64,000 bases of DNA from Comamonadaceae bacterium. GTDB lineage: Bacteria; Pseudomonadota; Gammaproteobacteria; Burkholderiales; Burkholderiaceae_C. Position numbers and translations under genes: made by a program. Within the stretch, counting starts at the first letter, position 1, and each line of letters starts with the position of its first letter. The stretch is taken from NCBI GenBank assembly GCA_027484105.1, contig JAIXUG010000028.1:124001-188000 (forward strand), read 5' to 3'. Below the pieces are notes generated by a model. The model did no database searches and was not told the DNA's origin. It saw nothing but the letters and a program-made list of their open reading frames with translations. Positions 46,684-56,121 of this stretch are shown one piece after another.

Positions 46684-47397
46684 TCAGCGTCCTGCCTGGT
46701 CCCAAGACGAGGAAGCCTTGAGCAAGCGTTCCAGATCACGCTTGGCCTTGGAGGCATTGGCCACATCCATGTTGGCGGGGAAGCGCATCATGAAATTGCC
46801 CATGGGATCCACCACGTACAAATGGTCCTGCAAGACTTGGCCCTGTGCAGGGCTGATCCAGCGGATCACGGTGGCTTCGTCCAGCCGCAACACATGCGCC
46901 ATGTGCAAGGCAGGCAAAAGCCCCTCAGCCACGGGTGCCTGGTCGGTCACCAGCCACACACGGTCCATGCGGTCTTTCTCGCGGCCCAACACTTCTCGCA
47001 GCTGACGCTGAAAGTAAAGGTTTTGCTGGCAACGGTCTTCACACGCACCCGAAGACACATTCACCAGCAACCACTGCCCTTTCAGACTCGTCAGTGGCAC
47101 ATCACGACCTTGCAGATCTTTGGCTGACACTTGGGGCATGTCTTTTTGCGGATCAATCAATTCACCGTGGTTGCGGCGCGCCTCGGGACGGATCACGTAA
47201 TAGGTGAAGTACGAAGCGATCACGGGCGATGCACACACCAGCAACATGGCCAGCATTTTCCAGCGGCCCATGCGGGTGCGTTGGGCATCGGCCTGCAGCA
47301 CTTCGCCCGGGTGGGGCATGGCGTGAACCGTCATCGCCAAAGGGGCATCAGGCGGATTTGGGGGAGCGGCGGGGTTGGACAATTTGGAACCAGACAT
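46684..47397 (-). CDS. SCO-like single-span membrane protein
   Basis: A 237-residue protein with one membrane helix (MLAMLLVCASPVIASYFTYYVI, near 48-70) and a periplasmic thioredoxin-like domain. A CxxxC pair lies in VNVSSGACEDRCQQNLY, the position of the copper site in SCO proteins. The start overlaps SURF1 and the stop is five bases before ctaA. It is conserved in this position in Burkholderiales and is most likely an oxidase copper or thiol factor. The function is inferred. Confidence 0.78.
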   Translation of the reverse strand: MSGSKLSNPAAPPNPPDAPLAMTVHAMPHPGEVLQADAQRTRMGRWKMLAMLLVCASPVIASYFTYYVIRPEARRNHGELIDPQKDMPQVSAKDLQGRDVPLTSLKGQWLLVNVSSGACEDRCQQNLYFQRQLREVLGREKDRMDRVWLVTDQAPVAEGLLPALHMAHVLRLDEATVIRWISPAQGQVLQDHLYVVDPMGNFMMRFPANMDVANASKAKRDLERLLKASSSWDQAGR

Positions 47398-48091
47398 AAA
47401 GTAAGGCGATCAGGGCGCTGAGCCCAAACCACTGAAAAGCGTATCCGTGGTGTTTTTCAACACCACTGGCCACCACGGGCCATTCGCGCAGCAAACCCTC
47501 GGAAGCTTGGCCAGACTGCAACAAAGTGAGCTCCAGCAGCTGCAAACCGGTCTCTTGCCGAAAAGCGTTCAGGTCGAGATTTTGCCGTATTGGCCCAGGT
47601 TCAACCCCGCCAAAGTCATAGAGCCTTGAAGGCCATGGGGCCAAATGACCTTGCACCTGCACAGTCCCCTGAGGCGTTTCGATGGGGGGCAAAGCAGTGC
47701 GATCGGTGAACACCCGCTGGACCCAGCCACGCTGCACCAACACAACCACCGGCGCACCTTCCAGTCGCATGGGGGTCAAGACAAAAAAACCAGGCTTGCC
47801 ATTCATTTGACGGTTGTCCAGGTAGATGGTGTGCTGGGCCAGCCATTGCCCCGTCAGCACCATGCTCCGGTGAAGCAATTGCGCACGCTGCTCGACCGAA
47901 TCACCAGGTCCGCCCAGACTGCGTCCGTCCAGCACGTCTTGCGAGGCCTGCGCAGACTTGCTCGCTTGCAGGGCTTGTTTATCCGCCGCTCGCCCCAGTT
48001 GCCAAAACCCCAAATAAGCGGTCAGCAAGATGCCAGCCGCAGCCAGCAGCAGCACCCTTACACGTGGCCAGCCCCATGGTTTTTCAGTCAT
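47348..48091 (-). CDS. SURF1-family cytochrome oxidase assembly protein
   Basis: A 247-residue inner-membrane protein with a helix at each end and the SURF1 signatures LLTAYLGFWQLGRAADKQAL, TIYLDNRQMNGKPGFFVLTPMRLEG and VVLVQRGWVQR. It helps insert heme A in subunit I. Its start is 14 bases from the divergent DUF2909 gene, so its promoter must overlap that coding region. It overlaps the SCO-like gene. Confidence 0.92.
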   Translation of the reverse strand: MTEKPWGWPRVRVLLLAAAGILLTAYLGFWQLGRAADKQALQASKSAQASQDVLDGRSLGGPGDSVEQRAQLLHRSMVLTGQWLAQHTIYLDNRQMNGKPGFFVLTPMRLEGAPVVVLVQRGWVQRVFTDRTALPPIETPQGTVQVQGHLAPWPSRLYDFGGVEPGPIRQNLDLNAFRQETGLQLLELTLLQSGQASEGLLREWPVVASGVEKHHGYAFQWFGLSALIALLYVWFQIVQPRRSPKSA

Positions 48092-48105
48092 TGGATAATG
48101 TGTCC

Positions 48106-48333
48106 ATGAAAATTCTCGTCGCTCTCGCGTTCCTGGCCATTGTCATCAGTCTGGTCACGGCCCTGTTGTTCATGATGCGCAGCCCACCTGAAGATGGTCA
48201 ACCTCGCCCCAAAGGCAGCATGGCCACGGCACTGGCTTTTCGCATCGGCTTGTCGGTGGTTCTTTTTGCTTGCGTGCTGCTGTCATGGAAGATGGGTTGG
48301 ATCCAGCCCACCGGCATCCCTGCTGGGGCTTGA
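48106..48333 (+). CDS. Twin-helix membrane protein, DUF2909
   Basis: A 75-residue protein with two membrane helices (residues 3-25 and 40-65) joined by SPPEDGQPRPKGSMATALAFR. DUF2909 proteins are consistently near cox assembly genes. It is the only plus-strand gene inside the oxidase cluster. The ATG at 48106 is used. Its role is unknown, and an oxidase-related one is inferred from position. Confidence 0.85.
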   Translation: MKILVALAFLAIVISLVTALLFMMRSPPEDGQPRPKGSMATALAFRIGLSVVLFACVLLSWKMGWIQPTGIPAGA

Positions 48334-48386
48334 ACAACCACCCCTTCACGCCGCGGATCTTTCACTGATTGGCTGTTCAAACCAAG

Positions 48387-48412
48387 AAAAAAGCGCCCGA
48401 GGGCGCTTTTTT
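48387..48412. terminator. Bidirectional terminator between DUF2909 and coxC
   Basis: AAAAAAGCGCCC and GGGCGCTTTTTT form a stem, with T runs on both strands. It ends the coxBA-ctaG-coxC operon (minus) and the DUF2909 gene (plus). Confidence 0.93.
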
Positions 48413-48433
48413 GCATGCGAGTGCGCCTTCGCC

Positions 48434-49315
48434 TTACATCCAGTAAACCAGGATGTACAAGCCCAACCAGACCACGTCGACGAAGTGCCAGTACCAAGCA
48501 GCGCCTTCAAAACCGAAGTGTCTGTCTTTGGTGAAGTGACCTTTTTGCAAACGCAAGGTGATGAACAGGAGCATCAACATGCCGACAAAAACGTGGAAGC
48601 CGTGAAAACCGGTCAGCATGTAAAAGGTCGATCCGTAGATGCCTGAAGACAGCTTGAGGTTCAGATCGTTCCAGGCAAATGCATACTCATAGGCCTGAAC
48701 GAACAGGAAGATCAGGCCCAAAACGACCGTCATCCACATGTACTTGATGGTTTTGCTGCGTTCGCCAGCTTGGATGGCATGGTGGGCGATCGTGAGGGTC
48801 ACACCCGAAGTCAACAACAAGGCTGTGTTGATGGTGGGCAACCAGAAGGGTCCCATGGTCTTGAAGGGCTCCACAATGCCAGCAGGAGATGTCGTGGCAC
48901 CGGCCACCACACTGGGCCAAGCCGCCTTGAAGTCGGGCCACAGCAAGGCGTTTTCGAGACTGCCCAAAGCAGGAATCGAGTGGGAGCGGGCCCACCACAG
49001 CGCTGTAAAAAACGCACCGAAGAACATCACCTCGGAGAAGATGAACCAGGTCATGCTCCAGCGGTAGGACAAGTCAATTTTGCGGCTGTACATGCCTCCT
49101 TCACTTTCGGCCACGGCCTCCTTGAACCATTGGTACAAAACCACCAGCCACCAGACCATGCCGCCATAAAGGGCGTACATGCCCCATTCAGAGCCATTGA
49201 TCCACTGACCCGCGCCCAAAATGACAAAAAACAAACCAATGGCGGCCATCACCGGATGGCGTGACGCATGCGGGACGTAGTAGTAAGGCGTTGTGCCGTG
49301 TGCTGCTGAACTCAT
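48434..49315 (-). CDS. coxC: Cytochrome c oxidase subunit III
   Basis: The 293-residue integral subunit with seven helices. Typical blocks are WRSMTWFIFSEVMFFGAFF-like sequence (RWSMTWFIFSEVMFFGAFFTALWWAR), NTALLLTSGVTLTIAHHAI and GIYGSTFYMLTGFHGFHVFVG. It ends VWLGLYILVYWM. It is the last gene of the cox operon, 44 bases after the DUF2970 gene. Confidence 0.96.
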   Translation of the reverse strand: MSSAAHGTTPYYYVPHASRHPVMAAIGLFFVILGAGQWINGSEWGMYALYGGMVWWLVVLYQWFKEAVAESEGGMYSRKIDLSYRWSMTWFIFSEVMFFGAFFTALWWARSHSIPALGSLENALLWPDFKAAWPSVVAGATTSPAGIVEPFKTMGPFWLPTINTALLLTSGVTLTIAHHAIQAGERSKTIKYMWMTVVLGLIFLFVQAYEYAFAWNDLNLKLSSGIYGSTFYMLTGFHGFHVFVGMLMLLFITLRLQKGHFTKDRHFGFEGAAWYWHFVDVVWLGLYILVYWM

Positions 49316-49359
49316 GGGGACTCCTGCTCTCTCTTCTTTCGAAATCTAATCTGGATGGT

Positions 49360-49587
49360 TTACAGGCCCATTGGCTGGACCACAACCCAATTGACCAAGG
49401 CAATCAGCCCCAGTACGAACAACAATGCGGCACCGATGGCCACGCCGATGACATGGAACGGGTTGAGCTTTTCAATGTCTTGCTGGCTTTCTGATCTTTG
49501 GCGAAGCCCGACAAACGACCACAACACCGCCGAAATGGTGCGCAGCCAGTTGGACTGGTGCTCGGGTGCCAAACGGGGTGCGCTCAT
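49360..49587 (-). CDS. DUF2970 small membrane protein
   Basis: A 75-residue protein with one helix near the C-terminus (VIGVAIGAALLFVLGLIALVNW). NWLRTISAVLWSFVGLRQRSE is the DUF2970 core. It overlaps ctaG by four bases and precedes coxC, the regular place of this family in betaproteobacterial oxidase operons. The role is unknown, and an assembly role is inferred. Confidence 0.87.
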   Translation of the reverse strand: MSAPRLAPEHQSNWLRTISAVLWSFVGLRQRSESQQDIEKLNPFHVIGVAIGAALLFVLGLIALVNWVVVQPMGL

Positions 49588-50210
49588 GAGCCTGTACCTG
49601 TGACGACCGTTACCGGCTTGACCACGGCCAAGGGCGCGGTGGGCGCGGCGGGGGTTTTGCCACCGACCTCAAAAAAGGTGTAGGACAAGGTGATGGTCGT
49701 GACGTCTTTGGACAACTTGGGGTCGATCACAAAGGCCACAGGCCAGGCTTTCTTTTCGCCGGGCTCCAAGGTGTATTCATTGAAGCAAAAGCATTCCAGT
49801 TTGTTGAAATGACCTGCTGCTTGCTTGGGCGCATAACTGGGAATGGCCTGGGCGGCCATGCGCCGGTTTTGCACGTTTTGGAACTCGTACATCACCGTGC
49901 TCAGTTCGCCAGGATGAACCTGCATGGAGCGTTTTTCGGGCTTGAACTCCCAAGGCCCGCGCACGTTCGCATCAAACTCGACGGTGATGGTCCGGCTGGT
50001 GTCCACCTGGCTGTTGCGCAAGACCTGCGCCGCTTGCGCGGATTTGGCGCTGCCCGGCACCTGCGTCTCGGAAATGGACAAGACATTGATGCCCGTGATT
50101 TCGCAAATGGCCTTGTAGATGGGAACCAGCGCGTACCCAAAGCAGAACATGCCAGCGGTCACCACCGCCAACTTGCCCACCATCTTCAGGTTTTCACCAC
50201 GCAGGTTCAT
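49584..50210 (-). CDS. ctaG: Cytochrome oxidase assembly protein CtaG/Cox11
   Basis: Copper insertion factor for CuB of subunit I. The 208-residue protein has one N-terminal helix (GKLAVVTAGMFCFGYALVPIY), then a periplasmic immunoglobulin-like domain. The copper motif is FNKLECFCFNEYTLEPGE (CFCF). It is nine bases after the 38-residue protein and overlaps DUF2970 by four. Confidence 0.95.
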   Translation of the reverse strand: MNLRGENLKMVGKLAVVTAGMFCFGYALVPIYKAICEITGINVLSISETQVPGSAKSAQAAQVLRNSQVDTSRTITVEFDANVRGPWEFKPEKRSMQVHPGELSTVMYEFQNVQNRRMAAQAIPSYAPKQAAGHFNKLECFCFNEYTLEPGEKKAWPVAFVIDPKLSKDVTTITLSYTFFEVGGKTPAAPTAPLAVVKPVTVVTGTGS

Positions 50211-50219
50211 CGGGTTCTT

Positions 50220-50336
50220 TCAGCCTTGCAACAACACCAACTTGGCGACAAAGCCGACCATCACAGCCAAGGCCACCGAGGCCAGGATCAGGCCCAGCCG
50301 CAGGTTGCTTTTCTTTTGCTCGGGTGTCATGGCCAT
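50220..50336 (-). CDS. Cytochrome oxidase small assembly protein (38 residues)
   Basis: A short frame between coxA and ctaG reads MAMTPEQKKSNLRLGLI, then a hydrophobic stretch (LASVALAVMVGFVAKLVLL), and ends QG. It has one membrane helix with a charged N-terminus. Its start is six bases after the coxA stop and its end nine bases before ctaG, so it fills the gap exactly. Burkholderiales cox operons commonly hold such a gene. It is shorter than most gene finders accept. Confidence 0.8.
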   Translation of the reverse strand: MAMTPEQKKSNLRLGLILASVALAVMVGFVAKLVLLQG

Positions 50337-50341
50337 GGGGC

Positions 50342-51958
50342 TCAACCGATCACGCGGGTCGCTGTAGCGTCCAGCTTGGGTGGGTTCTCAAAGGTGTGGA
50401 ATGGGGCAGGCGATGGCACTTCCCACTCGAGACCTTCAGCCGCTTCCCAAGGCTTTTGAGGGGCTTTTTCACCCTTGCCCATCATCGCTGGCAGCACGAT
50501 GAACAAGAAGAAGTAAACCTGAGCAAAGCCAAAGAAGAAGGCACCCACCGAGGCGATCATGTTGAAGTCGGTGAACTGCATGGGATAGTCGGCATAGCGA
50601 CGGGGCATACCGGCCAGACCCAAGAAGTGCATCGGGAAGAAGGTGATGTTGAAGGAAATCAGCGACCACCAGAAGTGGATCTTGCCGCGTGTTTCGTTGT
50701 ACATGACCCCGGTCCACTTGGGAATCCAGTAGTAAACACCAGCGAACAGCGCAAACAAGGAACCCGCGACCAGCACATAGTGGAAGTGGGCCACCACGTA
50801 GTAGGTGTCTTGCAACTGGATGTCGATCGGGGCCATGGCCAGGATCAGCCCGGTGAAGCCACCCATGGTGAACACAAAGATGAAGCCCACCGAGAACAAC
50901 ATGGGCGTCTCAAAGGTCATCGAGCCGCGCCACATGGTGGCGATCCAGTTGAAGATCTTCACGGCCGTGGGCACCGCGATCAGCATCGTGGCATACATGA
51001 AGAACAACTGACCTGTCACCGGCATGCCGGTGGTGAACATGTGGTGTGCCCACACGATGAACGACAAGATGGCGATGGACGATGTGGCGTACACCATGGA
51101 GGCATAGCCAAACAATTTCTTGCGTGAGAAAGCAGGCACGATCTGGCTGATGATGCCGAAAGCCGGCAAGATCATGATGTACACCTCGGGGTGACCGAAG
51201 AACCAGAAGATGTGCTGGTACATCACGGGGTCACCGCCACCCGCGGGGTTGAAGAAGCTGGTGCCAAAGTGGCGGTCAGTCAGTGTCATGGTGATCGCAC
51301 CGGCCAACACGGGCATCACGGCAATCAGCAAGTAAGCGGTGATCAGCCATGTCCAAGCGAACATGGGCATCTTCATCAGGGTCATGCCGGGAGCGCGCAT
51401 GTTCAAGATGGTCACGATGATGTTGATCGAACCCATGATGGACGAGGCACCCAGGATGTGCATGGCGAAAATCGCTGCGTCCATCGAGGGACCCATTTGC
51501 AGGGTCAGCGGCGCGTACAAGGTCCAACCCGCGGCAGGTGCGCCGCCGGGCATGAAGAACGAACCAGCCAAGATCAAACCGGCAGGAATCATCAGCCAGA
51601 AGCTGAAGTTATTCATGCGGGCAAAAGCCATGTCAGAGGCGCCGATCTGCAAAGGCAGCATCCAGTTCGCAAAGCCCACAAAGGCGGGCATGATCGCGCC
51701 GAACACCATGATGATGCCGTGCATGGTGGTGAACTGGTTGAACAACTCGGGATTGACAATCTGCAAACCAGGCTGGAACAGCTCGGCACGGATGCCCAGC
51801 GCCAGCACGCCGCCAATCATGAGCATGGCGAAGCTGAACAGCAGGTAAAGGGTTCCGATGTCTTTGTGGTTGGTCGCATACACCCAACGACGCCAGCCCG
51901 CAGGCGCGTGACCGTGGTCGTCATGGGCGTGATCGTGATGGTCTAGAACGGCACTCAT
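50342..51958 (-). CDS. coxA: Cytochrome c oxidase subunit I
   Basis: The 538-residue catalytic subunit with twelve helices. The CuB and cross-linked tyrosine site is [16 protein letters not shown], with HHMFTTG for the two CuB histidines, and the heme histidines in [10 protein letters not shown] and VAHFHYVLV. It carries heme a and heme a3-CuB. It is 32 bases after coxB. Confidence 0.97.
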   Translation of the reverse strand: MSAVLDHHDHAHDDHGHAPAGWRRWVYATNHKDIGTLYLLFSFAMLMIGGVLALGIRAELFQPGLQIVNPELFNQFTTMHGIIMVFGAIMPAFVGFANWMLPLQIGASDMAFARMNNFSFWLMIPAGLILAGSFFMPGGAPAAGWTLYAPLTLQMGPSMDAAIFAMHILGASSIMGSINIIVTILNMRAPGMTLMKMPMFAWTWLITAYLLIAVMPVLAGAITMTLTDRHFGTSFFNPAGGGDPVMYQHIFWFFGHPEVYIMILPAFGIISQIVPAFSRKKLFGYASMVYATSSIAILSFIVWAHHMFTTGMPVTGQLFFMYATMLIAVPTAVKIFNWIATMWRGSMTFETPMLFSVGFIFVFTMGGFTGLILAMAPIDIQLQDTYYVVAHFHYVLVAGSLFALFAGVYYWIPKWTGVMYNETRGKIHFWWSLISFNITFFPMHFLGLAGMPRRYADYPMQFTDFNMIASVGAFFFGFAQVYFFLFIVLPAMMGKGEKAPQKPWEAAEGLEWEVPSPAPFHTFENPPKLDATATRVIG

Positions 51959-51990
51959 CTTGATTTCCTTTGATTTGAATACGGTACAGC

Positions 51991-53163
51991 TTATTTGCGA
52001 GCGGCCAGAATGTCAGCCGGTTGCACGATTTGCCCGGTCTTGTTGGACCAGTTGTTTTTGGTGTAGGTGATCACTGCAGCAATTTCGGTATCGGACAACT
52101 GTTTCCAGGCAGGCATCGCGCCGTTACCCGCACCGTTGAGCATGATGGCAATTTGTTTCGACTTGTCAGCGTCCAACACGATGGATGAGCCGTCGACCGC
52201 CTTGATAGCGCCAGCACCTTTGCCATTGGCTTGGTGGCAAGCAGCGCAGTTGGCCGCATAAACTTTTTCGCCGCGCTTGGACAGGTCATCCAAGGCCCAG
52301 ACCTTTGCCGGATCGTCTGCTTTGGCTGCTTGTTTTTTCTTCTCGGCACCCACCCAGGCGGCGTAATCGGTGGCTGAAAGAACCTTCACATGGATGGGCA
52401 TGTAAGCGTGCTCTTTACCGCACAGCTCTTGGCATTGGCCATAGAAATCACCCGTTTTTTCAGCGCGGAACCAGGTGTCACGCACAAAGCCGGGAATCGC
52501 GTCTTGCTTGATGCCGAAAGCAGGCACCGCAAACGCATGGATCACGTCATTGGCGGTGGTGATGACACGGATTTTCTGTCCCACCGGCACCACCAGAGGG
52601 TTGTCCACTTTGAGCAGGTAGTCATCGCCCATGGGCTTGCCTGCGTCGGACATGGCGCGCTGCGAGGAGTCGAGCGTGGAGATGTAGCTCAGGCCCTCAC
52701 CTTCACCCTTGATGTAGTCATAACCCCACTTCCACTGGTAACCCGTGACTTTGACCGTCAAGTCTGCGTTGGTGGTGTCTTTTTGGGCCACCAGCACCTT
52801 GGTGGCTGGCAAAGCCATCAGGATCACGATCACAAAGGGTACGGCTGTCCACAGAATTTCGACAGACATGGAGTCGGTGAAAGTGGCTGGCTTGTGGCCC
52901 ACCGATTTGCGGTGTTTCCAGATGGAATAGAACATGACCGCGAACACGGCCACGAACACCACGGTGCAGATGATCAACATGAACCAATGGAGCCAGTGCT
53001 GCTCTTCAGCGATCTTGGTCACAGGCGGGTGCATGTTGAGCTGGTTGACCGCAGGGCCTCCAGGCAAATCATTGACCGCATAGGCGGCAGTGGCCAGCCA
53101 GGCACCCACAAAAATGCCCGCGCGGGACAGCAGCGTAGCCAATTGATTGGAAATATTCTTCAT
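51991..53163 (-). CDS. coxB: Cytochrome c oxidase subunit II with fused cytochrome c domain
   Basis: A 390-residue protein. The N-terminal signal ([13 protein letters not shown]) and two helices (residues 60-130) precede the CuA domain with [18 protein letters not shown]. The C-terminal 90 residues form a cytochrome c domain with heme motif [11 protein letters not shown] and a methionine ligand in [10 protein letters not shown]. This is a caa3-type subunit II. The ATG at 53163 ([12 protein letters not shown]) is used because the longer frame runs back into the DUF2244 region. Confidence 0.95.
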   Translation of the reverse strand: MKNISNQLATLLSRAGIFVGAWLATAAYAVNDLPGGPAVNQLNMHPPVTKIAEEQHWLHWFMLIICTVVFVAVFAVMFYSIWKHRKSVGHKPATFTDSMSVEILWTAVPFVIVILMALPATKVLVAQKDTTNADLTVKVTGYQWKWGYDYIKGEGEGLSYISTLDSSQRAMSDAGKPMGDDYLLKVDNPLVVPVGQKIRVITTANDVIHAFAVPAFGIKQDAIPGFVRDTWFRAEKTGDFYGQCQELCGKEHAYMPIHVKVLSATDYAAWVGAEKKKQAAKADDPAKVWALDDLSKRGEKVYAANCAACHQANGKGAGAIKAVDGSSIVLDADKSKQIAIMLNGAGNGAMPAWKQLSDTEIAAVITYTKNNWSNKTGQIVQPADILAARK

Positions 53164-53239
53164 GGTTCTCACTAACTTCCAAGACTCTGTTGAACTCACA
53201 CTTTTGGCAAACTGAACGGGTCCAGATTGCCACCGGGCA

Positions 53240-53716
53240 TCACGCCGAACGCAATGCCTTCCTGATTTCACGCGCCAGCACTTGCCGGAGCTCGGGACGA
53301 ATAAAACGACCCACCTCAATCGAGCGCCCCTGGCCTGACAATTCAATCAGACTCAGATCTCCGGACTTGGGCTCTACCCTCACCCATTGACGCTCGAATT
53401 CCGCCCTTTCCAGGCGACCGGCAGTTTCCAACTCCACCACCAGATTCCCCCCCTGCAGAGAGATCCATTCACCATCTGCAGCATGGCGGGCATAAGCCAA
53501 AAAGGCCAAACCCACCACCAAGACCTCAAGGCCCGCAAAGGCCAAAACCATGGCAGCGCCCTGTAACCAGAAGAAAACCCCGATACCCAGAGACACCGTA
53601 CACAGCGAAAAATAAAGCCACGCCAACTGAACTGGCGTGATTGAACAATTGCGTTTCAGCCGCCAATGAATGGCAGGCCCAGAGACTTGAGCAAACTGAT
53701 AAGCCTGATTTGACAT
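53240..53716 (-). CDS. DUF2244 membrane protein
   Basis: A 158-residue protein with two N-terminal helices (residues 28-75) and a cytoplasmic C-terminal part: ISLQGGNLVVELETAGR, then VRVEPKSGDLSLIELSGQGRSIEVGRFI. Family DUF2244, often beside cox genes. It lies 76 bases before coxB on the same strand and may be the first gene of the oxidase operon. Confidence 0.88.
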   Translation of the reverse strand: MSNQAYQFAQVSGPAIHWRLKRNCSITPVQLAWLYFSLCTVSLGIGVFFWLQGAAMVLAFAGLEVLVVGLAFLAYARHAADGEWISLQGGNLVVELETAGRLERAEFERQWVRVEPKSGDLSLIELSGQGRSIEVGRFIRPELRQVLAREIRKALRSA

Positions 53717-53811
53717 CCGTCAACTTTCAATAACCTAACAAGCAACCCAGCAAACACTGCGAACAATCGCGGGCGGATTTTACCCGAGATCAATGCCGCT
53801 TTTGACAAATC

Positions 53812-54732
53812 TCAATCTTTGGCAGACATACCCCCAGACGATCGCAGCATATCCCTCATTTGAGACAAACCGATTTCGGTTTTCGCAGCCAACTTGGCCC
53901 GAGGCATCGGCTTCAATGCGTGGCCATAAACGATTTCAAAACGCAAGGAAAGTCGCCCGTCTGCCTGGGTTTGGGCCAAAGACATCAAGGCATCGGTCAG
54001 GGATTGCTTCCAGGCCCGGCCCCTCAAACCCGCAAAGCGTTGGACATGCAAATTTCGACCCAACTCGCGCAAGTCCCCCAAAAGGGACTCTGGCGAAGCG
54101 TAGGTCAAGGTGATTTGCTCCATGTCCATGACCGGCTCTGCAAAACCTGCCTGCACCAACATATCACCCCAGTCGTGCATATCGGTGAATTCATGCGCAG
54201 GCGCAGGCCAGCCGGCACGTGCGTAAATTTGCCGCAACTCACGCAAGGTGTCCGGCCCCAAACACGAAAACATCAAAAAACCATCGACGGCCAGGGCTTG
54301 ATGCCAGACCCGCAGCAGGCCTTGGGGATCTGGACAGGTGTGCAATTGCATGTTGGCCCAAATCATGTCCGCACTTTGCTCAGGGGGCTGCCCCACCTGT
54401 TGCCGGCGACCAGGGCCCTTGAACACTTGCCACCATTTGCTGGCACACAGCTGCTGCGCCTCTTGTTGATGCCTGGGTTGTTCACAGGCCAACCATGCAC
54501 GGGCATCCGGGTAGCGCTGGACCAGTGATGCATGCGCCTTCACACCCCCTCTGAGCGGCTCCCAATGGATCCACTGGCGTGGCTGCAGTTTGATGAAGTC
54601 CAGACTCTCTTGCATCCGCGAGGCCACTTCTTCATGCAACCAGGGGGAATTGACCGCAGACAAAGGCTTGGCCAACCATCTGGCAGCAGCCACAGGGTCC
54701 AGGGAAGGGGGGCAAGACACAGGAGGAGACAT
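53812..54732 (-). CDS. BioC-like methyltransferase-fold protein
   Basis: A 306-residue protein related to malonyl-ACP O-methyltransferase (BioC). The C-terminal half keeps family blocks such as DGFLMFSCLGPDTLRELRQ, HDWGDMLVQAGFAEPVMDMEQ and LRELGRNLHVQRF. The SAM-binding motif I is degenerate: WIHWEPLRGGVKAHAS replaces DLGCGTG, and no GxGxG is present. It may therefore not be a working methyltransferase. It is divergent from comF, a usual pair in Comamonadaceae. The ATG at 54732 is used. Confidence 0.75.
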   Translation of the reverse strand: MSPPVSCPPSLDPVAAARWLAKPLSAVNSPWLHEEVASRMQESLDFIKLQPRQWIHWEPLRGGVKAHASLVQRYPDARAWLACEQPRHQQEAQQLCASKWWQVFKGPGRRQQVGQPPEQSADMIWANMQLHTCPDPQGLLRVWHQALAVDGFLMFSCLGPDTLRELRQIYARAGWPAPAHEFTDMHDWGDMLVQAGFAEPVMDMEQITLTYASPESLLGDLRELGRNLHVQRFAGLRGRAWKQSLTDALMSLAQTQADGRLSLRFEIVYGHALKPMPRAKLAAKTEIGLSQMRDMLRSSGGMSAKD

Positions 54733-54833
54733 GGGTGGGCATTCAAATTCATGAGGCACTGGTGATGGGGGCCTCGCACCGCTGGCGGTCCATCAACCTT
54801 GATCATGCGGCTGGGGCTGAGTATATTGACCCG

Positions 54834-55580
54834 ATGAAGACTTTCATTTTCGAAGGAAAGACTTGGCGGCGGGCTGTCCTCGCGCTCGAAGGATTTTGGC
54901 GTGGCTTGCCCAGCCGGTGCGCCGTGTGTCAGGGCTGGCCACACAGCCCCTTGTGCGAGACATGCGTGAGCCAATTTGCCCAGCCCCAGCATCGCTGCAG
55001 CGGCTGTGCCATGCCCTTGAACCCCACCCAACAGCGCTGCCCAGACTGCCTGACCCATCCCCCACCCTTGGACTTGTGTCTTGCTGCTGTCCCCTACGCC
55101 TGGCCGTGGGTCGATCTGATTGCCCGTTTCAAGTTTCACGAGCAAGCTGCTTGGTCAAGCACTTTGGCCACCTTGATGTTGAGCACCCCCTGGGCCGAAG
55201 ACACCCTGGAGAAGGCGGACTTCGTTTTACCCATCCCCCTTTCTCCGCAACGCCTGGCGCATCGTGGATACAACCAGTCATGGCTTCTGGCCCAAGAGCT
55301 GTGCCTGCACAAGGCGAATGCTCAATTGCTGTTGCGCACCCGCGATACACCATCCCAGCGGGACTTGCCCCGCTCTGAGCGCCTGGCCAATTTGAACGGC
55401 GCATTTGCGGTGGAGCCTCTGAGCGCGGCGAAGCTCAGGGGAAAACGTGTGGTGCTGGTGGACGATGTGATGACCAGCGGGGCATCCCTGCACTGTGCCG
55501 CCAAGGTCTTGCGACAGGCCGGGGTGGTGCACATCAGCGCCCTGGTTCTCGCCAGGACCGAGACCCGCCCATTAAACTGA
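54834..55580 (+). CDS. comF: ComF-family protein
   Basis: A 248-residue protein with an N-terminal zinc ribbon (CAVCQGWPHSPLCETC and CSGCAMP...CPDC) and a phosphoribosyltransferase domain. The PRPP loop is VVLVDDVMTSGASLHC, with NQSWLLAQEL and RDTPSQRDLPRSERLANL before it. ComF is required for DNA uptake in competent bacteria. It is divergent from the BioC-like gene and 43 bases upstream of trmL. The ATG at 54834 is used; 54735 is in frame. Confidence 0.88.
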   Translation: MKTFIFEGKTWRRAVLALEGFWRGLPSRCAVCQGWPHSPLCETCVSQFAQPQHRCSGCAMPLNPTQQRCPDCLTHPPPLDLCLAAVPYAWPWVDLIARFKFHEQAAWSSTLATLMLSTPWAEDTLEKADFVLPIPLSPQRLAHRGYNQSWLLAQELCLHKANAQLLLRTRDTPSQRDLPRSERLANLNGAFAVEPLSAAKLRGKRVVLVDDVMTSGASLHCAAKVLRQAGVVHISALVLARTETRPLN

Positions 55581-55623
55581 CGCGCCTGTCGAGCTTCATG
55601 CTCACCAAGGCACAATAGCGCCC

Positions 55624-56121
55624 ATGTTTCATATCGTCTTGGTCGAACCCGAAATCCCACCCAACACGGGCAATGTGATCCGTTTGGCTGCCAACACCGG
55701 CTGCACTTTGCACTTGGTCGAGCCCCTGGGTTTTTCAATGGATGACAAACACATGCGGCGGGCCGGACTGGACTACCACGAGTACGCCGATTTGCGGCGG
55801 CATGCCAACTGGGACCGTTTTTTAGCCACCGAAAACCCCACCGCTGATCGCATGTTTGCCCTGACCACCAAAGGCAGTCGGTCTGCCTTCGAGGTGCGCT
55901 TCAATCCCGGCGACTGGTTGATTTTTGGTGCAGAAACACGGGGTCTTTCTCCAGAGTTGCGCGAGAAATTCGCGCCTGCGCAACGCATCAAACTCCCGAT
56001 GCGTGACGGACAACGCAGCTTGAACTTGTCCAATGCGGTGGCAGTGACCGTGTTCGAGGCCTGGAGACAAAACGGGTTTGGGGGCGCCCTTTCGGCGCCA
56101 GGCCCTTCGGTTCAAGGGTAA
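55624..56121 (+). CDS. trmL: tRNA (cytidine/uridine-34-2'-O)-methyltransferase TrmL
   Basis: A 165-residue SPOUT methyltransferase that modifies wobble base 34 of tRNA-Leu. The motifs are EIPPNTGNVIRLAANTG, FGAETRGLSPEL and LNLSNAVAVTVFEAWRQ (trefoil knot). The length is normal. Its last 10 bases overlap the convergent MaoC gene. Confidence 0.93.
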   Translation: MFHIVLVEPEIPPNTGNVIRLAANTGCTLHLVEPLGFSMDDKHMRRAGLDYHEYADLRRHANWDRFLATENPTADRMFALTTKGSRSAFEVRFNPGDWLIFGAETRGLSPELREKFAPAQRIKLPMRDGQRSLNLSNAVAVTVFEAWRQNGFGGALSAPGPSVQG

